Positions 1 through 13,847 of a stretch of 64,000 bases of DNA are shown here, piece by piece. The stretch is taken from the NCBI GenBank assembly GCA_037179515.1, contig JAXCGZ010001892.1:101001-165000 (forward strand). The letters are read 5' to 3'. The translations under genes were made by a program, and so were the position numbers. Every line of letters begins with the position of its first letter. Position 1 is the stretch's first letter. The stretch comes from Halocaridina rubra (lineage: Eukaryota; Arthropoda; Malacostraca; Decapoda; Atyidae). The notes under the pieces were generated by a model that saw nothing but the letters and a program-made list of their open reading frames with translations, had not been told where the DNA came from and did no database searches.

Positions 1-130
1 ATTGAACCCACCGCTGGAAAGGGCATTCACCCTTAATTTCCCAGTTCCAACCTGTCTGTGTCCATCCTATAATGGAGATCAATAGGTATACAAAAAACGT
101 AAACTATACTCAGACTTAAGTCTCTAAGTT

Positions 131-540
<410 letters not shown>

Positions 541-612
<72 letters not shown>
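541..612. repeat. (CA)n-(GA)n microsatellite
   Basis: A CA run joined to a GA run, directly abutting the head of the SINE. Confidence 0.95.
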
Positions 613-614
<2 letters not shown>

Positions 615-861
615 TCGCAACTGGGTAATAAATCCACGTATTCCAAGAACTCTTTATATAAACATAAATGTAAAAATAAAAAATCGTATTTTAGTATTCT
701 ACGTCACGAAATGACAACTCACGGAGTCAAAACACGAGACTTTAATTTGTGTTTAATCACGAATTTTGTTATATAAAAGTCAGCATTATGTGTCACAATA
801 GTCTCCTCTCCATGGGGGGTGGAGACAGGTATGTTGATATATGGGGGATTAAGGCTGAAGG

Positions 862-1070
862 CCTTTTCTAACGCTACAGGGGAGGGTTCGAACCCACGTT
901 CTTGGGCGTGTTCTACCAGTCAAATAATGCCTTTTCTAACGCTACAGAGGCGGGTTCGAACCCACGTTCTAGGGCGTGTTCTGCCAGTGAGATAATGTCT
1001 TTTCTAACGCTACAGATGGGGGGGGGGGAGGTTCGAACCCACGTTCTGGGGCGTGTTCTACTAATCAGCT
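862..1070 (-). repeat. Three tandem 68-bp units, each with a tRNA T-arm motif
   Basis: Units start at 862, 930 and 998. Each carries CTTTTCTAACGCTACAG, then the palindromic GGTTCGAACCC, then a GGGCGTGTTCT segment. On the minus strand this reads like the anticodon-to-T-arm half of a tRNA head followed by a SINE tail. The third unit has a G-run expansion. A single decayed relative lies near 38345-38510. The most economical reading is a truncated tRNA-derived SINE amplified locally in tandem. Confidence 0.75.
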
Positions 1071-1277
1071 AAAAGGAACAAAATTAATTAATAACAAATA
1101 TTAAAGATATTAAGACGTTAATATCTTCGACCGAACATCCTTAGTAGCATTTAAAACTGAAAATAAATAACCAGTTATTCATTCACACATTTTGTATATT
1201 CGTTTTCCTAAATCAATAAAAAAAAATAAAAAGTTTATATTTACGGATTATAAACAATCACACACGTTTTCTTTGAA

Positions 1278-1310
<33 letters not shown>

Positions 1311-1472
1311 TCTGCCTATAATAGGGGTCATTTTCTCCTTCACAAGGAGTATAAAAATACAGTTCCCTCGCTCCGCCTAATTTAGTCAAATTTTTTAAAC
1401 AAAAGGGGAACATGGAGGCGGTATTCTTGTTACCCTCATCCCCTGAGAAAGAGAGAATTTGCAGAGTAAGAT

Positions 1473-1490
1473 TTAATAATAATAATAATG

Positions 1491-1524
<34 letters not shown>

Positions 1525-1552
1525 TAATAATTATTATTATAATTATTATTAC

Positions 1553-1591
<39 letters not shown>

Positions 1592-1595
1592 TATG
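1473..1595. repeat. Inverted (AAT)n / (ATT)n array
   Basis: About 55 bases of AAT units are followed directly by about 65 bases of ATT units. The single strand could fold into a long AT hairpin. A smaller AAT run lies at 1279-1309. Confidence 0.93.
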
Positions 1596-1640
1596 TACGG
1601 GGAAATTATACATATATTTTCCTCTGTACCACGCTTACTT

Positions 1641-2302
<662 letters not shown>

Positions 2303-4043
2303 ACAACATCACCAGAATCCTTGGAAAAGGACCAGGGAATAGCGAAAATTCAACATCACCAGAATCTTTGGAGAAGGACCAGGGAATAGCGAGAATTCAA
2401 CATCATCAGAATCCTTGGAGAAGGACCAGGGAATAGCGAGAATTCAACATCACCAGGATCCTTGCAGAAGGACCAGGGCATAGCGAGAATTCAACATCAC
2501 CAGAATCCTTGGAGGAGGACCAGGGAATAGCGAAAATTCAACATCACCAGAATCCTTGGAGAAGGACCAGGGAATAGCGAAAATTCAACATCACCAGAAT
2601 CCTTGGAGAAGGGCCAGGGAATAACGAAAATTCAACATCACCAGAATCCTTGGAGAAGGCCCAGGGAATAGCGAGAATTCAACATCATCAGAATCCTTGG
2701 AGAAAGACCAGGGAATAGCGAGAATTCAACATCACCAGAATCCTTGGAAAAAGACCAGGGAATAGCGAAAATTCAAAATCACCAGAATCCTTGGAGAAGG
2801 ACCAGGGAATAGGGAGAATTCAACATCAGTAGAATCCTTGGAGAAGGACCAGGGAATAGCGAGAAGTCAACATCACCAGAATCCTTGGAGAAGGACCAGG
2901 GAATAGGAGAATTCAACATCACCAGAATCCTTGGAGAAGGACCAAAGAATAGCGAGAATTCAACATCACCAGAATCCTTGGAGAAGGACCAGGGAATAGC
3001 GAATATTCAACATCACCAGAATCCTTGCAGAAGGACCAGGGAATAGCGAAAATTCAACATCACCAGAATCCTTGGATAAGGACCAGGGAATAGCGAAAAT
3101 TCAACATCACTAGAATCCTTGGAGAAGGACCAGGGAATAGCGAGAATTCAACATCACAAGAATCCTTGGAGAAGGACCAGGGAATAGCGAGAATTCAACA
3201 TCACCAGAATCCTTGGAGAAGGACCAGGGAATAGCGAAAATTCAACATCACCAGAATCCTTCTAGAAGGACCAGGGAATAGCGAAAATTCAACATCATCA
3301 GAATTCTTGGAGAAGGACCAGGGAATAGCGAGAATTCAACATCACCAGAATCCTTGGAAAAGGACCAGGGAATAGTGAAAATTCAACATCACTAGAATCC
3401 TTGCAGAAGGACCAGGGAATAGCGAAAATTCAACATCACCAGAATCCTTGGAGAAGGACCAGGGAATAGCGAAAATTCAACTTCACCAGAATCCTTGGAG
3501 AAGGACCAGGGAATAGCGAAAATTCAACATCATCAGAATCCTTGGAGAAGGACCAGGGAATAGCGAGAATTCAATACCACTAGAATCCTCGGAGGACCAG
3601 GGAATAGCGAGAATTCAACATCACCAGAATCCTTGGAGAAGGACCAGGGAATAGCGAGAATTCAACATCATCAGAATCCTTGGAGAAGGACCAGGGAATA
3701 GCGAGAATTCAACATCACCAGGATCCTTGGAGAAGGACCAGGGAATAGCGAGGATTCAACATCAGCAGAATCCATAGAGAAGGACCAGGGAATAGCGAAA
3801 ATTCAACATCACCAGAATCCTTGGAGAAGGACCAGGGAATAGCGAGAATTCAACATCAGTAGAATCCTTGGAGAATGAGCAAGGAATAGCGAGAATTCAA
3901 CATCACCAGGATCCTTGGAGAAGGACCAGGGAATAGCGAGGATTCAACATCACCAGAATCCTTAGAGAAGGACCAGGGAATAGCGAAAATTCAACATCAC
4001 CAGAATCCTTGGAGAAGGACCAGGGAATAGCGAGAATTCAACA
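2303..4043. repeat. Minisatellite, 47-bp unit, about 37 copies
   Basis: A directly repeated unit contains AACATCACCAGAATCCTTGG, then AGAAGGACCAGGGAATAGCG, then AGAATT. Most copies differ by single substitutions (GAGAA/GAAAA, CACCAG/CATCAG), and a few carry small deletions, for example near 3588. The unit is not a multiple of three and contains TAG, so it is not coding. Unit length was counted by eye and copy number comes from the span divided by 47. Confidence 0.96.
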
Positions 4044-5742
<1,699 letters not shown>

Positions 5743-5897
5743 TAGATAAAATACATAAATATCCAGAGACAAGACAAATTATTAATGCCAGATCAATGGA
5801 CCTCAAGATCTGCTATAAAATGCATAAAAAATTAACTACCAATAATCATACCAAAATGCGGACCATCCCGGAAATGTAAACAGCTGTTATTATTATT

Positions 5898-6079
<182 letters not shown>

Positions 6080-6083
6080 TGTT

Positions 6084-6236
6084 GGGTTTTACGTCACGGA
6101 CTCCCTTTTCTACCAAGGGCTAGGACGATTGCCTTCTTGCGAAGGACTTGTTTTGGCAGATGTAATCGTTACCCTGAGTGCATGCCCTAGCTAAAACCTC
6201 AGACCGTGACGGGGCGCGAACCCTTGACCTGACGCT
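6084..6236 (-). mobile_element. SINE-A, 5'-truncated copy
   Basis: Matches the SINE at 345-540 and 62611-62810 through its 3' tail and B box, then stops before the A box. AAT microsatellite lies on both sides (6026-6077 and 6241-6272), so the copy probably landed inside an AAT tract. Confidence 0.8.
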
Positions 6237-6239
6237 AAT

Positions 6240-6272
<33 letters not shown>

Positions 6273-6278
<6 letters not shown>

Positions 6279-6627
6279 AAATAACTCAATATAATATATT
6301 ATTTTCTATCATATAATATTTTCTTTTACACTCCAATAGCCATAAATAATACTATGTTTTAGCAGTCAAAAACAAATACACATACATACAAAAAGAAACA
6401 AACATATATTAATATATAAATATATATCCGACAAGCGAAACTCCCCAACAGTGAAAGTTGAAAGTAGAAAAAAACGTTAGAAAAAAAAGAATAAAAAAAA
6501 AAATCAACTTTTGAAGCATAGAATGGCTACAGATCGCGGTTGCAACAAACTTGTAATCTCGGGGCTAAAATACTTATCATGTTAAAGAGTAACATAATAA
6601 TTGTATCAACACCAAGAACTCGGTTAT
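6273..6627. other. AT-rich spacer
   Basis: Low-complexity AT-rich sequence with no recognisable feature. Confidence 0.5.
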
Positions 6628-7215
6628 TTAAAGTGAAAAACAGGTATCGTTCTCGTTTCACGAAACGCTGGTTGCTTTCATATCGAAATAGGTGTCGTTA
6701 TCATTTCACGAAACGTTGGTTGCTTTCATATCGAAATAGGTGTCATTCTCATTTCACGAAACGTTGGTTGCTTTCATATCGAAACAGGTGTCATTATCAT
6801 TTCAGAAAACGTGGGTTGCTTTCGTACCGAAACAGGTGTCGTTCTCATTTTGCGAAACGTTGGTTGTTTTTATATCGAAACAGATGTTATTCTCATTTCA
6901 CGAAACGATGTTTGTTTTCAGACCGAAACAGGTGTCGTTCTCTTTTCACGAAACGTTGGTTGTTTTAATTTCGAAACAGGCGTCATTCTCATTTCAGAAA
7001 CGTTGGTTGCTTTTATATCGAAACAGGTGTCATTCTCACTTCACGAATCGTTGGTTGCTTTCATATCGAAACAGGTGTCATTCTCATTTCAGAAACGTTG
7101 GTGGCTTTTATATCGAAACAGATGTCATTCTCGATTCTCAAAACGTTAATGCTTTCATACCGAAACAGTTGCCATTCTCATTTCACAAAACGTTGGTTGC
7201 TTTCGTATCGAAACT
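6628..7215. repeat. Minisatellite, 48-bp unit, about 12 copies
   Basis: Unit with CGAAACAGGTGTC, then ATTCTCATTTCACGAAACG, then TTGGTTGCTTTCATAT. The unit is 16 codons long and lacks stops in the forward frames, so all three plus frames stay open for long stretches; for example 6540-6968 encodes a 16-residue repeat with core YRNRCHSHFTKRWLLS. Several copies have 1-bp indels that switch frame. No start context, splice site or non-repeat coding partner was seen, so a non-coding minisatellite is preferred. Confidence 0.9.
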
Positions 7216-9179
7216 ATTCTGTTCTCAGACTCGAATCTCACATGATCCTGTCCGTGTGTTGTCGTTGTTTAGAGATGGAAGGTATCAGTATAGGCATCAA
7301 GAAGTAAAACTTAAAAGCAAAAACCACTGTTAATCGCTAAGAGACAAGATAAGGAGACAACATTATAAACATGGTCTGTCTAATGCACAGCTGTTCGGCA
7401 GTGTTACCACATCCTCTCGCATTCAACTCTTTTTCTCATGCATAGTTTTTGGTCACAATTGCATCAATGACGACCTGAGATCTAAAGGTTTGTTGGGTGA
7501 TGAGGTATGGGAACAGGAACATATGGAGAACACTGGCCAGAAACACTGACCCCACATAAAAGTGGGAAAAGATGTAGTACAAGAAGAAGAAGAAGCTTTC
7601 GGTCACTCCATGTCAAAATAATATTCAAGGATAAATGCCTGTGGCCAGGGTTTAGCGAAAAACAGCGATCCCATATGGACAGGGGAAAAACAATTTCAAG
7701 GGAAATAACGGCTGCCAGGGTTTTCTATGAAAGAGATCCCATTTAAATAAGGGAAAAACATTCTATAAAAGGAGAATATATCTTGCACTTGTTTTAATTT
7801 CTTATTCACAACCTACGGTCACTCTCTTATTATTTGACAGTGAAGGTTAAGGGCCTGTTGCCAAGGGCTTCGGAAGGCGACTCAAAGACAAGATATAAAT
7901 ATTGCATGAAGTATTCCCTCTTGTGAATAGAACAAGAGGTAAGAAACTATGTTTAGAGCAAGTTTATATATAATTATATGTGTACTGATTCATGAAATAC
8001 AAACAATGCTTTATTATTATTAATATTATTATTATTAGTAGTAGTAGTAGTAGCAGTGGTTGTAGTAGTAGTAGTCATAGTAGTAGTAATTTAGCACTGC
8101 CTTCTGGAGTTCTAAATTGCGGAGTACATCAAGCACATTATTATTATTGTTGTTGTTATTATTATTTTAAAAACACCATTTATTTTTTTATCCAAAATTC
8201 AGCTAATTGCATTAAGTATATGAGACGGACAAACAATTTCTGCTCAGAAAAAAAAAATTAATTTGCCTGAAAATAATCGTAAATATTTTGTTTGATTTTA
8301 TTGAGAAAATTATAACACACTTTCAACTTTATATTATTTGAAATTCTGTATTAATAACCTGTCTAAACTGGGAATAAAATTTAATAAAATTATTTATATT
8401 TATTTAGTCTACTATATAGTGTAGAATCAGCTGTAGATGTCCCTAGTGACCACGTATACAGGGTCACATCACATCTCAATTGCAACTCCATTACCAACTT
8501 CCTCTAAGCCCCATCCCTACCAACACAGTAAAATAGGAGTCCCCTAGCCAAGCAGTCTCCCCTTACACTCGACAAGAAAAGAAGGGGGTAAGGGAACCAA
8601 ACCAGAGAGTCTCCCCCTTCCATGGACATGCAAGGAAGGGGGACAGGGAAGGGGACAGGGATCCTCATTTAACAGTGGGATGAGCAGCTCTGAATGAAAG
8701 GGGGGAGTGAATCACACCACCAGAAGAAATTTCTTGCCATAGGCTTTCGCCATAAATCTTTTAAACCAAATTATACGAAGTTTACGATTAATTTACACAT
8801 TTAATCATACTTATAAATCGCAGAAATATTATCAAATTTATATTTACATTTAAAAACAATTAAAGAAATAATTTAAAGGACGCAAAAATATAATCACTAA
8901 ATACAATTCTCGCAAGCTCTGGCAAGACCGCCTTGACCGTGATTGGTGGAAGCAGAGGCGTGGATATAAGAAGCCAATGAACGTGCAGATCAAAATATCG
9001 ATTTTTTTTTATTAGATCTCTACCTGGTATATATGAGAAATATATAGAATAAATACTTTTTAAACAATAATATCTAAATAGTGCTAAAGTTATAATAATA
9101 ATAATAATAACAACAACATATCTTACACCTTATGCTTAAATTCATTAAAATATACTTAAACAATACGGGTATTAAAAAT
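7216..9179. other. Spacer with minor repeats
   Basis: No gene found. Between 7520 and 7760 phrases like GGCCAGGGTTT followed by GATCCCAT and GGGGAAAAAC recur at roughly 80-base spacing, a faint old tandem repeat. An ATT/TAG trinucleotide tract lies at about 8000-8080, and a G-rich patch at about 8570-8710. Confidence 0.45.

Positions 9180-9212
<33 letters not shown>
9180..9212. repeat. (CA)n microsatellite
   Basis: Lies directly at the 3' end of the following LINE copy, separated only by CCGTGTG. Confidence 0.95.
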
Positions 9213-9213
<1 letters not shown>

Positions 9214-9215
<2 letters not shown>

Positions 9216-10335
9216 GTGTGATTACCTAATTGTGTTTACAGGAAAGAGCCCAAAGCTCGTATCTTCCCGTCTCCTGATCGGTTCCATTTTATACTTAGTG
9301 ATACTTATCATACCTGTCCTTAAAACTATGGATTGAGATAGCATTAACTACCTCCTCGCTTAGCCAATTCCAATTATCAACTACTCTTACACTGAAAAAG
9401 TATTTCCTTACATCCTGCGAAGAAGTTTTCTTACGAAGCTTCAAACTATGACCTCTAATTCTAGAGCCAGCCATATCAAAATATCGATCCCTATCCACTC
9501 TATCATAACCATGAAGGAATTTAAAGACTGTCACCATATCCCCCCTCACTCTTCTAGCTTCGAGTGATGGTAAGTCTAATTCCCTCAGCCTCTCATCATA
9601 ACTGAGATTGCGCATTTCTGGCACCAATTTCGTGGCATGTCTTTGAACTTTTTCAAGCTTAGCTATGTGCTTTTTCAAGTGCGGATTCCAAAAGGGGGCT
9701 GCATATTCGAGTTTTGGCCTCACATAGGTTACATAAATATTTCTGAACATTTCCTTGTCCATGTGCCTGAAGGCTACCCATACATTTGATAAGAATGCAT
9801 ATGCTGCCCTTACTATGCCATTTATATGTATTTCTGGAGACAAATCTGCCAGTATGTTTACTCCTAGATCTCTCTCATTTTCTGTCTCTTGAAGTTGTAC
9901 TCCAGCCACCGAGTAGTTAAGCTTGGGCCTTCTTGCACTTGTACCCATTCTCATTACCTTACATTTTGAAGTATTGAATTTCATTAGCCACTTTTCTGAC
10001 CACTCATGCAGATTATTTAGATCCTCCTGAAGTTCTCTACCATTGTTCTCGTTTTTTACTTTCTTCACAATCTTTGCATCATCTGCAAACATATTCATGA
10101 ATGAATTTGCAGACTCTGGTAGGTCATTTACATATATAAGGAACAAAAGTGGCCCTAAAACTGACCCCTGTGGAACTCCACTACTAACTCTTCTCCATTC
10201 AGACACTGAGTGTCTTACTCTAACCCTCTGTTCCCTTCCTTCTAAGTAAGTTTTTATCCATTTCAAAACATTTCCACCTATTCTAGCCATTGATTGCAGC
10301 TTCCTAATAAGTCTCCCATGTGGAACAGTGTGTCT
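9214..10335 (-). mobile_element. LINE-A copy, 5'-truncated
   Basis: Minus-strand 3' part of the CR1-like family seen complete at about 53.66-57.80 kb. It retains RT motif B (GVPQGSVLGPLLFLIYVNDL), the catalytic FADD, the thumb and C-terminal region ending DRYDKYH, and the 3' UTR with the terminal ATTACCTAATTGTG word. Homology breaks at about 10335, just upstream of the codons for TVPHGR. The reading frame is open from the truncation point to the normal stop, so the copy is young. Upstream residues of the long open frame are flanking DNA. Confidence 0.93.
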
Positions 10336-10659
10336 CTGCGTGCGTGCGCGCGCGTGTATTTTTTTAGCCGCACGCAGAATTTCGAGACTCATAATGTCTT
10401 TATCAAAAACATTGTACCAGAATCTTGGAAATCTATTTTTGAACAAATATATAAAATAAAAACACAATTAACTCTGACAAAACAATTTACTTAAATTCGG
10501 AAAACCATTACATTGCTGCTTATATTAGTGAAAATAAAAATAAATAAATAAATTCCTAATACCTCGGTTAGTATTCATGAAAGCTTTCCAACTGCTTTGG
10601 GGAGCATTTACCTTAGCAATTAATCCATAAGCTAATGTAGGTCTTATGAGTGTATGTAA

Positions 10660-10953
<294 letters not shown>

Positions 10954-11280
10954 AGATATGCGAGCCAAGAACAGTTATAGCAATGCATGTACAGCTTACA
11001 TACAGTTATATGAACTCAATTAAACAGCCTGCATTAGGCTGTGCATTAAAAATAAAGACTATGCAGAGCATGTCACTGAAAGAGGTAGTGAGCTAGCATG
11101 CGTACTAACCAAGTTAATAGCAAAGATATTTCTAATATATACAGCAAACATTTATCAATGACATAGTTGTCTGCGTGTACATCGGTGATAAAAAAAATAT
11201 AAAATTTACAAATAAAAATTGACTTCTTTCTTTGTTAAAGGCAATATGATTCACTAATTCATGAATTTGAATTTGATTGT

Positions 11281-11456
11281 TTTTAAGTCACGGACTCCCT
11301 TTTCTATGAAGGGTTAAGAGGGTGCCTTCTTGTGAAGGTCTTTGGTTTTTGGAAAGTGTGACCGTTACCCTGAAACAATGCCCTTTTTAACCTTAAACCG
11401 TGAACCCTCGATATGACGAATCAAAGTGTGAGCGCTACCACTCGGCCACGGTGTCC
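11281..11456 (-). mobile_element. SINE-A, old diverged copy
   Basis: Recognisable by AAGTCACGGACTCCCTTTTCT at one end and CGGCCACGGTG, the reversed A-box region, at the other. Many substitutions and small deletions separate it from the young copies. The gap before it (10951-11280) shows nothing else. Confidence 0.75.
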
Positions 11457-12710
11457 CCAAGATTCTCTGATTTTTACTTATGCTTTTTGAAACTCCTCGG
11501 AGACAAAACACATTTCAAGAAATATTCTTGCTTGCTAGCTGACAAACATCATTACCCTTATCGAATCAGGGATATAATGATGCTGTTTTACCACTAACCC
11601 AACATATCTACATAATGGAATATTAGCTGAGCTCTGATGATTTGACAGCACCTATCGAAATAACGTTGCTACTTTCTAACTTGCTACGCCAATAAGTTGC
11701 TGTTTTCCACTACCTAAACATATCTTTATAATGGAGTCTGTCCTGAGGTCTGCTGAACAAACAATGGCTTCTACATGAGGGATGCTGTCTTTATTTCTTG
11801 CTATTTTCTTTTAATAGATAAAAGTTCAAAGAATGGACTTTATTATTTTAATCTAAGCTCCATCTCAAGAAAATAATGCTCCAACATTAACCCCATACAT
11901 CTAATGGCTTACAGAGATTGCTTAGGTAAAGAAAACTGATTAAGAAGTGGTTTTACGAAACAACACACAGACTTTAATAGCCATTTTATAACCATTTATA
12001 CAGTTATATAGAGTATACTGTACTTTCTATGTATCAAAATCCAATTATTCTCTCTCTCTCGCATGGTACAATAACAGACATTTCACACATACACTGATTT
12101 GTAGCTGAGAAACTCACACATTAATAAATTTCCATTTTTAACTTATTTACCAAATATCACACATGATTATATACAAGACATTCAGTCGAAAAATAACTTT
12201 TTCTGTAATTTCATGACCGAATTCACATCAGCTCAGACTGGTGTCATGTTTCCAAAATGGGGAAGATTCCAGAATCTGTCAGACCCTGCAACAAGGTCTT
12301 GTCTAATTTTGTAGCAATCCAAAAATACAAGAGACTTTCATTAAATAACTTCGGGCAGGGGTTATATATATGTCCGGCGATCATAAAACTATACGGTAAT
12401 TCTATAAGAAATATAGTGTCATGGTTTTCTTTGACATTTATGCAAATACAGTCCAAAATGGCTGGAAAATATCAATATCAGCTTAATTAAATAATTATGG
12501 TCTTTAGGATGAGTATTGTAATATATTGTACTCTAAGTTCAAACACTACTACTACTAGTAATAATAATAATAATAACCACATCTTTTGAAATACAAACGA
12601 TACCAGTATATGTAAAAATACTCTGAGCTAATCTTCTCAGCTTGCAAAGAGCAATTCAGTACACCCTCGCTTTTAAGTCTTCCCAAAGAGCTGGTGTCAA
12701 TGAGAAAAGT
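11457..12710. other. Unannotated spacer
   Basis: Unique AT-rich sequence. Short open frames near 12244-12490 overlap on both strands and have no recognisable domain. If the minus-strand gene at 13725-15547 is real, part of this could lie beyond its 3' end. Confidence 0.4.
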
Positions 12711-13500
12711 CTACACTTCCTCAAACACTCCACATGGTTCACCTACGAAAAAATGCTGAACAAAGGCGTTTGAAAAATATTGTAAAAATGCAAAATACTT
12801 CCTCCAATGCTCCATGTGGTTTGCCCATGATTGAAGCGTATTGAAAACACTTAAAGATATAGTACAATGGGGCAATAATTTCTCAGACATGCCAATTTGT
12901 TCATCTTTGAAGACAGTGGAACATAAGTACTTAAAAAATGGTCCTAATCTCCTCTGTAATAGGGGTGGCTGCGTCAAAGCACATAACAATTCATACGACA
13001 ACCTGCTAACCCATTCGTAATATATTAGCTCCTTAGGAATATAGGGTGACCACTTATGTCCCACAGTTCCTATCACAATACTTGGGTCACCCAAAGAGAA
13101 CTAAATGTTTGAATGTTTTTGTTAAGTGCAAAAAATATTTCTCTGACCATGAATAAAACAGCCAGTGCTTTGTATAAAAAGATAAAATATTGCCTTTTTT
13201 AGACACTCCACACAGTTCACAAAACAAACACACTTGAAAAACTTTCTAAAAAAAGGAAAGATTTCACAGGATTCATAAAAGACTACTGGCAAAATATACA
13301 CGCTTAAAAGATTTTCTACAGGGCAAAATATTTCCTCAGACAATCCACACATGCATTACCCAAGACCATGGCAGAACAAAAACTTTGGCAAAATTTTGAT
13401 GATACTGTATAATATCTCCTTTGATATACCACATGGTTCATCATGATGGAACCAAAACACTCAAAAACATATGTAGGAAGGATATATATTTCCTTTGACA
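12711..13500 (-). repeat. Decayed ~75-86 bp tandem repeat, possibly derived from C2H2 finger codons
   Basis: On the minus strand the phrase GAACCATGTGGAGTGT, then TGAGGAAATATTTT, recurs at about 12716, 12798, 12878, 13137, 13330, 13413 and 13488, with spacings near 75-86 bp where intact. Translated pieces such as CVDCLRKYF, CGLSEEIF and GEPCGVFEEV resemble the linker and Cys half of C2H2 fingers (TGEKPYxCxxCGKxF), but the His pairs are mostly lost and frames shift between units. A 127-codon open frame (13094-12711) spans several units. Finger ancestry is inferred; unrelated tandem DNA is the alternative. Confidence 0.5.
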
Positions 13501-13724
13501 CATAAGTAAATCACCAAAAATACGCAGTGCATAGCAAGTTTTATGTTTCAGAGGTAGGTGGGTAAGTAGGTATATAACTTTGGCATAAGCCGACCAGCAG
13601 GGCAACAACACCATGTAAATAATCAACTGTACTATATAAAATAAAAAACTAAAATCCAGTCTTGGTCTATCACTGTCCCTTCTCTTACTCTATATAATAC
13701 TCTATTTTCTATAAAATTAGTCAA

Positions 13725-13847
13725 TTAATTAACACTCACAGCGCTAAGAGGCATACACTTGCATCCTCTGCCATGGAATGGACGAAGAATAGGGTCTGGA
13801 AAGACGGTCGGATGAGACTTGAACTCTGACAAGCGCTCTCCCAGGCT
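13725..13847 (-). CDS. Terminal exon of the unknown minus-strand gene
   Basis: Forty codons plus TAA, entered in phase 0. The frame contains ERLSEFKSHPTVFPDP and a CKC pair near the end. Confidence 0.5.
   Translation of the reverse strand, partial: SLGERLSEFKSHPTVFPDPILRPFHGRGCKCMPLSAVSVN

Noticed and set aside
2303..4043. CRISPR or coding repeat
   Set aside because: Continuous 47-bp minisatellite with no spacers and with stops in every rotation of the frame.
6628..7215. CRISPR-like array
   Set aside because: The whole 48-bp unit repeats without unique spacers, and the window is eukaryotic.
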